The position numbers were made by a program, and so were the translations under genes. From positions 6,200,001 through 6,264,000 of the forward strand of contig WOAB01000583.1 of assembly GCA_027886185.1 (NCBI GenBank): a stretch of 64,000 bases of DNA, read 5' to 3'. This document shows, piece by piece, positions 56,263 through 64,000 of the stretch (within the stretch, counting starts at the first letter, position 1; the number at the start of each line of letters is the position of its first letter). The stretch is from Rheum nobile (lineage: Eukaryota; Streptophyta; Magnoliopsida; Caryophyllales; Polygonaceae). Below the pieces are notes generated by a model, which did no database searches, was not told the DNA's origin, and worked only from the letters and a program-made list of their open reading frames with translations.

Positions 56263-57340
56263 ATGGCTCCACCAACAAATGATGATGGGGCGATAACGAA
56301 GAGTTCGCTGTACCCGCTCACGTCCCATGAAAATCCTTGGAACATAATCATGCAGGTCCAACTCAAAGGAGACAAATATGAGGAGTGGGCTCGTGCTATT
56401 CGAACCGCACTTCGAGCCAAGAAAAAGTATGACTTTATTAACGGTACATACAAGCAGCCAAAGCATGATTCATCGCACATCAAAGATTGATGGACGATGC
56501 ATTCAATGATTGTCTCATGGATTTTTCATACCATCGAGACAACCCTTCATCCACTATTATGCACATGGAGAATGTGCATGATCTATGTGACGATATCAAG
56601 CAAAGATATTCGGTTAGCAATGGATCGCAAATACGCCATATCAAATCTGATCTATCTCAATGCAAACAAAATGATGAGCCGATTGTGAAATATTTTGGTC
56701 GTCTGAAGTGATTATGTTATGGGACGAATTGGCTGAAATTGAAAAGGTTCCAGCTTGTTCCTATACCGGTTGAAAGTGCAAACTAACCACCAAGGTAACT
56801 AAATACAAGGAAGAAAAAAGCCTCTATCATTTTCTTATGTGACTCGATCATGATTCCTTTTCTACGATCCGATCGTCCATTCTTAGTTGTGAGTCCTTAC
56901 CAATAGTAAACAAGGCTTACTCAATGGTTGTCCAAGAAGAGAAAGTGAAGACAATTACTCATGAAGCTGCTACGAAGTCGGATCCCATCAGTCTTGCGGC
57001 TCGAGCCAGGACTAGGGGTTCCTCGAAATAACAAGTGGGAGAAGAAGGACCTAAGTGTGTTGTGCCCCATTGTAATAAGAAGGGGCACACCAAATCGGGT
57101 TGCTTTGAATTAATTGGTTATCCTGAGTGGTGGGATGATCGATCGAAAGGTGTTGGACGAGGCAAGTCATTATCCATGGCTAATGCAGCTCAAGTTGGAG
57201 TCCAAAATTTAAAATCCGAAGCAATTAATAATAAAGAAGTCCTAGTTCTGGGTCTTTCACAAGAGCGGTGGAGTTCTCTCTTAAACCTTCTTGATGGTCA
57301 AAATCGAAAGGTGGTCAACGTCTTAGTGGTAAGCTAACAG
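56263..57340 (+). pseudogene. Copia gag
   Basis: It starts MAPPTNDDGAITKSSLYPLT and has the plant copia gag signature: LKGDKYEEWARAIRTALRAK, then WTMHSMIVSWIFHTIETTL after a stop near 56489. A CCHC-like knuckle follows (CVVPHCNKKGHTKSGCFELI, 57049 onward). The frame is broken at several places (56489, 56710 and others). Confidence 0.8.
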
Positions 57341-59601
57341 ATTTGCCATGGATATTTGACACATGTTCATCTCATCTAATGACGGTGCGTTTGTAGTGCC
57401 TTACAAGCGTGAGAAATATGAAACCTTGTCTGGTTCGTCCATCAAACGGGGACGTTACTCGTGCTACAAAACTAGGCAATCTTGATTTCGGGGACAAGTT
57501 GAAATTAAGAAATGTTTTATTTGTGCCTGATCTTGATTGTAATTTGCTATCAGTACCACACTTGTTGGAAGATCAAGAAGGTTTGGTATTATTTACTAAA
57601 ACGTTTTGTGTGATACAGGACCACAATATGAGGATGCCAATTGGTGTATGTAAGAAGAGTGAGGGGTTGTATCCTTTAGCGGGAGTCAAGCAAGCAAGAA
57701 CCTACACAAGTCGGTCAGAGACAGCTGCCATCTGGCACCAAAGATTGGGTCATCCATCATTAAAAGTGGTAGAATTGCTTCCTTTATCTATTAATAGTTC
57801 TAGTAGTCTTGTTGATTGTGAGAGTTGCTTCAGAGCAAAACAAACTAGAGACACGCTGTATTTAAGTGAGAATAAAGGAGTTGTTGTTTTGATTTGATAC
57901 ATTGTGATTTATAGGGGCCTTATTTAATACCAGCATTTTGCGGATCTAGTTATTTCTTGACAAGTGTGAATCATTTTTCTAGAGTTGTGTGGAATTTCTT
58001 ATTATCTGAAAAATGGGAAGTGGCTACTACCTTGAAGAATTTTGTGGCAATGTTTCAACGTCATTTTGGGAAACAAGTGAAAATTGTCCGCAGTGATAAT
58101 GGAGGAGAATTTCTCTGTTTGTAATCATACTTTGATGACCAGGGAATCATCCATCAAACGTCTATCGCTGGAACTCCACAATAAAATGGTTGGGTGGAGA
58201 GAAAGCATTGCCATATTTTGAATGTTGCACGAGCTTTAAGATTCCAAGCACATCTTCCAATTCAATTTTGGGGAGAATGTATCTTGGCAGCTAAATACTT
58301 GATCAATTGAACACCGAACATCCAACTACAAGGAAAAACACCCTATGAGATTCTCTATGGTCAGCCTCCTTCATATAAAAATATTCATGTATTTGGTCAT
58401 CTATCCTTTGCGTATAATCTCAAAAGAGGTGGAGATTCTCTAGTGGGAAGAAGGGATGGTTGATATATGATTTGAAAAGCAAATATTTTTTTTGTTTCAC
58501 GAGGCGTTAGATTTGTGGAATCAAATCCATATTGCTATTGTGATGAAGAAATTGTTGTCTCTAGACAAAGAGATGTTAGTGAACAACACCAGGGTTCAGT
58601 TCTCGTAGCAGACCCTATCATAGCTTTTGATGTCTCACCAAGTGCTTCGACAGAATTTGTCGCACGTGAAACATATGAAACAAGACAAGGTGAATTGGGT
58701 TGAGGGCATCGAATAAAACAACCCTCGATGCATTTGCGTGACTTTGTGATAATACAACTCACCTTATCCCCTCGCTCAAACCCGAACAACAATCGCATTC
58801 CTCAAGTACATGTTATCCTTTCACTCAATTTGTAAATTGTGATAAGTTGTCTGCATACCACTATGCTTTTTTGGCATCCATTACTATCGCAAAGGATCCT
58901 GCCACATTTGCAGAAGCTGTAAAAGATGACAGTTGGCATGACGCCATGCAAAAGGAGATTGATGCTCTTGAAAAAAATGAGACATGGTATGTTACTGATC
59001 TTCTTTAAGGGAAGAAAGCCGGTGGATGTAAATGGATATACAAGATTAAGTACAGTGTTGATGGGAGTGTTGAAAGATATAAGGCCAGGCTTGTTATTCA
59101 TGGAAACCACCAAATTGAAGGAATTGACTACAAAGAAACGTTTGCTCCAATAGTGAAACTGGTGACCGTGCGAACTTGTCTTGCAATGGCATCCACACTT
59201 GGATGAGAGCTCCAACAAATGGATGTGCACAATGCCTTCCTTTATGGTAACCTAGCATAGGAGGTGTACATGAAGCTCCTACTCGGATTCGGTACTTTGC
59301 ATGGTAAAGTGTGCAAGCTCAGAAAATCTTTGTATGGCTTAAAACAAGCGCCTAAATGTTGGTTTGATAAGTTATCCATCGCCTGAAAACAATATGGGTT
59401 TTAACAATCTTATTCGGACTTTTCCTTGTTTTTATATTGCAAAGGAGGAATCCACCTCAATGTGCTTGTATATGTCGATGATTTGATTATTTTTTATAAC
59501 AATTCTCAACAAATACTTCGGTTCAAGGACTATTTGAGTCAATGTTTTTATATGAAGGACTTGGGAAAGCTCAAGTATTTCCAGGGGATAGAGGTGTCAC
59601 A
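57341..59601 (+). pseudogene. Copia pol: protease, GAG-pre-integrase, integrase, reverse transcriptase
   Basis: Protease site PWIFDTCSSHLMT at about 57344, where the usual DTGA is DTC, so it is probably inactive. Then the GAG-pre-integrase motif WHQRLGHPSL (57736) with CESCFRAKQT, the integrase with IVRSDNGGEF (about 58085) and a Glu in WVERKH, and the RT with QMDVHNAFLYG (about 59218) and YVDDLI (59468). Stops are frequent. RNase H is lost at the right junction. Confidence 0.82.
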
Positions 59602-59900
59602 CTGTAACACCCCCGACTTATGTCGGTAATGCCACACGCCAGTGACCTCAGACTGTAAAGTCCATAGCCACCCTAGGCTTTAATCGGAACAATTATGCTA
59701 AAATAGATAAATAAACATTAGATAATAAAAGAGTAAATAGCGGAAGACTTTTTTAAAAGAATTACTTAACTTTTATTAAATTTTTCCTCGTAAATTAAGG
59801 AGATAAGTTTTACAACTCGAAATTACAATACAACAGAAGACTTTTTAAATCTTACTTACTCTAAAAGTCTAGCTCGCGGAAATGAACAGTAGCCCGTGTC
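59602..59900 (-). mobile_element. Truncated Tekay-like LTR fragment
   Basis: It begins tgtaacacccccgactt, then gccagtgacctcagactgt and ccaccctaggctttaatcgg. These match the end of the minus-orientation LTRs at 21573 and 30083. It cuts the copia RT and loses homology near 59890. Confidence 0.75.
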
Positions 59901-60990
59901 ACGTGTAGGTCGCGTGCTTTTGTATTGGGCTGGGATTTTGGGTCCTTTAGTTGGCTGTGGATGTTAGGGTTTACACTTGTTGCTTCCGTGTCGTTCTTCT
60001 CTGCCTCTCTCTTGCCTACTCTCCGTCTCTTCCGGGTTCTCCTTCCTCGACACTCTCCTGTTTTCATTCTCGAATCTTCTATCTTGTTCATCTCTATCTG
60101 CGAATTTCTCTTTCGCCATCTTCGTCTGTGAATTTGGTTTCTCTGTTTGGCCATCTCCATTTGTGATCTGATCTTTGTTCATCTCTATCATTTTCTTTCT
60201 TTCACCATCTTCGTCTGTGAATTTGGTTTCTCTGTTTGGCCATCTCCATCTGTGATCCGATCTTCGTTCATCTCTATCATTTCTTCCTTTGCTTCCATTT
60301 TCAAATCTTCCATCTTATTAATCTCTATCTGTGAATTCCTCTTTCGCCATCTAACCCTAATTTCTGATTTTGTTTTTTTTGGCCTTTTATGTGGGATTCC
60401 TTTTGTTTCCAGAGTTCTCATCTCAGGCTTAGGCTTTTTGTGTTTGTCTCGTGTTGTCGTGATAATTGTGCCGTCGCGATCATTATACAAGTATTTCTTA
60501 AGTTTGTCTTTGTCTCCATTTTGTTTTGTTTTCGGCCTTTTATGTGGGATTTCTTTTGTTTCCAGAGTTCTCATCCTAGACTTTTTGTGTTTGTCTCATG
60601 TTTCGTGGTAATTGTGCCGTCGCAGTCATTATACATGTATTTCTTAAGTTTGTCTTTGTCTCCGATTACTAGACTGTTTGTGCATTGTGTTGTTGTTTTG
60701 TATTTTTCCGCTATTTGATCTCAGATTCTCTCTGTTTCTACATTTCTTATCTTAGATTTCCTGTGTTTGTCTTGTGTCATTGCGGGTCATTATACATGTA
60801 TTTCTTAAGTTTGTCTATGTCTCTGATTGTAATAATTATAACTACACTGTTTATGTATTGTGCTGTTGTTTTGTACTTTTTGTCTTTGTCTCCGATTGTA
60901 ATTATTATAGCTACAATGTTTGTGCATTGTGTTGTTGTTTTGTATTTTTTGGTAATTGTGAGTTACATGTTTCTATGTATTAGGTCGCAT
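59901..60990. repeat. T/C-rich block of duplicated segments
   Basis: A duplicated ctctgtttggccatctccat block lies at about 60143 and 60231. A longer segment of about 157 bp (ggccttttatgtgggatt... to ...tttgtctttgtctcc) is repeated at about 60379 and 60535, with a weaker third copy from about 60720. Several long frames here are low-complexity and not credible genes. Confidence 0.7.
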
Positions 60991-63410
60991 ATTAAATTGT
61001 TGATCTAGGTTTATAATTATGGTGTCAATTTTTGGTCCTGCCATTCAGAAACGATGCTTGTTTCATATGTTTTTTTTGGGATGGTTGTTCGGTCTGTGTT
61101 TAGGTTTTTCCTCTATTTATTTTAATGGAGTAGTGCAGAGACAAAATAATTACGGTTTGATTACAACTTTGTGTAATTATGGTTGTATTTTGTGTATATA
61201 TTGTGTTTGCTGATATTAATTTTGGTTGTGTTTCGTGTATACTCTAGTTGCTCTTTGGTGGAGTAGTGGAGAGGCAAAAGAATTACTGTTTGATTATGGC
61301 TTCGTGTAATTATGGTTGTATTTTGTGTATATTCTGTTTGCTGATGTTAATTTTGGTTGTGTTTCATGTATATTCTAGTTGCTGGTATTGTATGAATTAT
61401 ATGTATATTGTTTTTGAATTCTACAGAGGCAAGATAATTACGGTTTAATTGCAGCTTCATGTAATTATGGTTGTATTTTGTGTATGCGATTTGATTGCAA
61501 CTTCATGTAGTTACAGTTGTATTTTGTGTATGTTTTGCTTGCAATTATGGTTGTATTTTGTTTTGGTTGTGTTTTATGTATCTTCTGGTTGCTGGTATTG
61601 TATAAATTATGTATATTGTTTTTGAATTATGTAGAGGCGTATATTGTTTTTTAATTATGCAGAGGCAAAAGAATTACGGTTTGATTATAGCTTCATGTAA
61701 CTATGGTTGTATTATGTTTTGGTAGTGTTTCATGTATATTCTGGTTGTTGGTATTGTATAAATTATATGTATAATGTTTTTGAATTCTATAGAGAATATT
61801 AAATTGTTGATCTAGGTTTATAGTTGTGGTGTCAATTTTTGGGCCTGCCATTCGGAAACGATGTTTGTTTCATATGTTTTTTTGGGTTGGTTGTTCGGTC
61901 TGTGTTTAGGTTTTTCCTCTATTTATTTTGGTGGAGTAGTGTAGAGGCAAAAGATTTACGGTTTGATTATATCTTTGTGTAATTATGGTTGTATTTTGTG
62001 TATATTGTGTTTGCTTATATTAATTTTGGTTGTGTTTCATGTATATTCTGGTTGCTCTTTGGTGGAGTAGTGGAGAGGCAAAAGAACTACGGTTTGATTA
62101 TGACTTCGTGTAATTATGGTTGTATTTTATGTACATTATGTTTGCTGGTATTAATTTTGGTTGTGTTTCATGTATATTCTGGTTGTTGGTATTGTATAAG
62201 TTATATGTATATTGTTTTTGAATTTTGTAGACGCAAGAGAATTACGGTTTGATTGGAGCTTCATGTAATTATGGTTGTATTTTGTGTATGAGGTTTGATT
62301 GTAGCTTCATGTAATTATGGTTGTATTTTGTGTATATTTTGCTTGCAATTATGGTTGTATTCTGTTTTGGTAGTGTTTCATGTATATTCTGATTGCTGGT
62401 ATTATATAAATTATATGTATATTGTTTTTGAATTCTACAGAGGCGTATATTGTTTTTGAATTCTGCAGAGGTAGAAGAATTATGGTTTGATTATAGCTTC
62501 ATGTAATTATGGTTGTATTGTGTGTATATTTTGCTTGCAATTATGGTTGTATTCTGTTTTGGTTGTGTCTCATATATATTCTGGTTGCCAGTGTTGTATA
62601 AATTATAGGTTGTATTTCATGTATATTCTGGTTGCTGGTATTGTATAAATTATATGTATATTGTTTTTGAGTTCGGCAGATGCAAAAGAATTACGGTTTG
62701 ATTACAGCTTCGTGTAACTATGCTTGTATTTTGTGTATATTCTGCTTGCAATTATGGTTGTATTTTGTTTGGGTTGTGTTTCATGTATAATCTGGTTGCT
62801 CTTATTGTATAAATTATATGTATATTGTTTTTGAATTCTGCAGAGGTGTATATTGTTGTATGGTTGTATTCTATTTTGGTTGTATTTCATGAATATTCTG
62901 GTTGCCAGTATTGTATAAATTATAGGTTGTGTTTTGTGTATATTCTGGTTGCTTGTATTGTATAAATTATATGTATATTATTTTTGAATTCTGCAAAGGC
63001 AAAAGAATTACGGTTTGATTACAGCTTCATGTATGGTGTGGATAAATATGTATATTGTTTTTGAATTCTGCACAGGCGTATATTGTTTTTGATTACAGCT
63101 TTATGTAATTATGGTTATATTTTGTGTATATTCTGCTTGCACTTATGGTTGTATTTTGTTTTGGTTGTGTTTCATATTCTCGTTGCCGGTATTGTATAAA
63201 TTATATGTATATTATTTTTGAATTTTGTAGAGGCAAAATAATTATGGTTTGATTACAGCTTTATGTAATTATGGTTGTATTTTGTGTATATTCTACTTGA
63301 AATTATGGTTGTAATTTGTTTTGGTTGTATTTCATGTATATTCTGATTTCTTATATTGTATAAATTATATGTATACTGTTTTTGAATTCTGCATAGGCAA
63401 AAGAATATAT
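60991..63410. repeat. Complex tandem repeat, higher order
   Basis: About 13 copies of attacggtttgattacagct-like words occur (61151, 61281, 61438, 61487, 61673, 61956, 62084, 62240, 62291, 62478, 62690, 63009, 63240). The spacing series 130, 157, 50, 186 repeats almost exactly as 128, 156, 50, 187 in a second block. A segment of about 808 bp (from about 60992 and from 61800, each starting aaattgttgatctaggttta) is thus duplicated. Units include ttttgaattctgcagaggca and ttatggttgtattttgtgta. Confidence 0.8.
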
Positions 63411-64000
63411 TTTTTCAATGGTAAATCTTCTTTTTCTGGTTTGTTCGCATTGGATCTTTCACTATTCAAGTCATTTGATTGTTGCAATTTTGTCTAACTT
63501 CCTTCTAATCTGATTACGTGGAGTTTGTCTATTACAATGTTAGGTGCATTGACAGCTGTTGGAGCCTTACTATTGACTTAATAAGTTTCAGATAAGGTCA
63601 GGAGCTAATGCGAGCATGTGTAGTCGTTGAAGGTGCTACGATAGGACCTATGGTGGGGATAGCCTCCTACTATGGAGATCGATTATCAAAATTTATCACT
63701 TACAAAAAGTTCCACAATGTCAGGTGATGTGATCTGCATGATCGATGAATTTTTGTTCTCTTGAATCTTGATAATGTATAAGTATTAGTTCAATCTTCAT
63801 GGTGCCGACTTTGGTCAATTTAATGTGTTAATACTAGGTCTTCTTAATCTTCTTTTTCTGGTTTGTTTGTATCGAATCCTTGACTATTCATGTCGTTTGA
63901 TTGCTGCAATTTTGTCTAATGGATGACTTTCTTCTAATTTTATAGGCAAACCACTACTAATTATTCGTCTGTTTATTATGTAAGCCGGATACATGGGAGA
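63411..64000. other. Region with an exon-like segment and a direct repeat
   Basis: The block tcttctttttctggtttgtt occurs at 63425 and 63845, about 420 bp apart. Between them an open segment (about 63608-63726) follows a tttcag-like acceptor. It encodes MRACVVVEGATIGPMVGIAS and continues to KKFHNVR before a stop. I do not recognise the protein. Confidence 0.4.

Larger units (their letters stand above)
56026..59601 (+). mobile_element. Ty1/copia element, 3' truncated and decayed
   Basis: A short 5' LTR (about 56026-56185, tgttagaa to ttctaaac) is followed by a primer-binding site, gag and pol, all on the plus strand. It ends abruptly at 59601 where a Tekay-like LTR begins, so RNase H and the 3' LTR are missing. 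It may be an Ale-like lineage, judged only from LTR size and gag type. Confidence 0.82.

Noticed and set aside
59925..61008. Membrane-protein-like frames (Leu, Phe, Cys rich)
   Set aside because: They arise from T/C-rich repeated DNA; several frames on both strands are open and none has a domain.
61248..62252. Tyr/Cys-rich frames repeated in the 61-62 kb block
   Set aside because: They are translations of the tandem repeat with short, shifted frames.

Overview
This window is nuclear plant DNA, most likely from a eudicot angiosperm. It has AT-rich intergenic DNA, GT-AG introns, no prokaryotic gene structure and a dense nest of plant transposons. I see no clear single-copy host gene and no rRNA or tRNA gene. 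Almost every coding stretch belongs to a transposable element, and most are decayed.

Backbone (1 to about 51.1 kb): two related Mutator-like elements of the Kaonashi type (MULEs that carry a Ulp1-like cysteine protease gene) lie in inverted orientation. Copy A runs Ulp1 (+, 1-2946, upstream exons cut off by the window edge), a small stand-alone gene resembling the MURA N-terminus (+, 3482-6313), then a MURA transposase (-, 9966-6959). Copy B mirrors it: MURA (+, 10511-13421), the small gene (-, 14727-14251), then DUF1985-Ulp1 (-, 51083 down to 15570). Both copies carry a related, irregularly spaced noncoding motif (about TTTTCAGGTCATATAT) and a conserved hairpin just past the MURA stop codon.

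Insertions: copy A is interrupted by a Tekay-like solo LTR (3591-5998). The Ulp1 gene of copy B was hit twice by Tat-lineage Ty3/gypsy elements. Tat1 (15834-33708) keeps its target duplication GTTAT. Tat2 (33877-47333) has lost its right end. Tat1 carries an antisense extra ORF, a broken aRNH-integrase, a head-to-head SINE-like palindrome, and a nearly complete Tekay chromovirus (21573-32427). That chromovirus carries an intact 309-codon ORF between its primer-binding site and gag. Tat2 carries a second antisense ORF, decayed gag-pol, a Tekay-like solo LTR (36664-38832, TSD TCTTC) and an Athila-like solo LTR (45639-47144, TSD ACTGT).

Right flank (51.1-64 kb): two MITEs in or near the MULE (371 bp at 49.8 kb; a hAT-type element at 51.8 kb with a perfect 8-bp duplication), a 2.5-kb AT-rich desert, an eroded Tekay-like LTR (about 54.65-55.96 kb), a decayed 3'-truncated Ty1/copia element (56.0-59.6 kb), a piece of another Tekay-like LTR, and a T-rich block of nested duplications to the window end.

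How the pieces work together: the MULEs form the old scaffold, and later LTR elements landed in their genes. Target duplications and the nesting order give a relative history: MULE, then Tat1 and Tat2, then SINE and Tekay inside Tat1 and solo LTRs inside Tat2. The most unusual items are the pre-gag ORF of the Tekay element, the stand-alone PB1-like gene with its own conserved TATA box, and GC-rich palindromic modules found in LTRs of different lineages.
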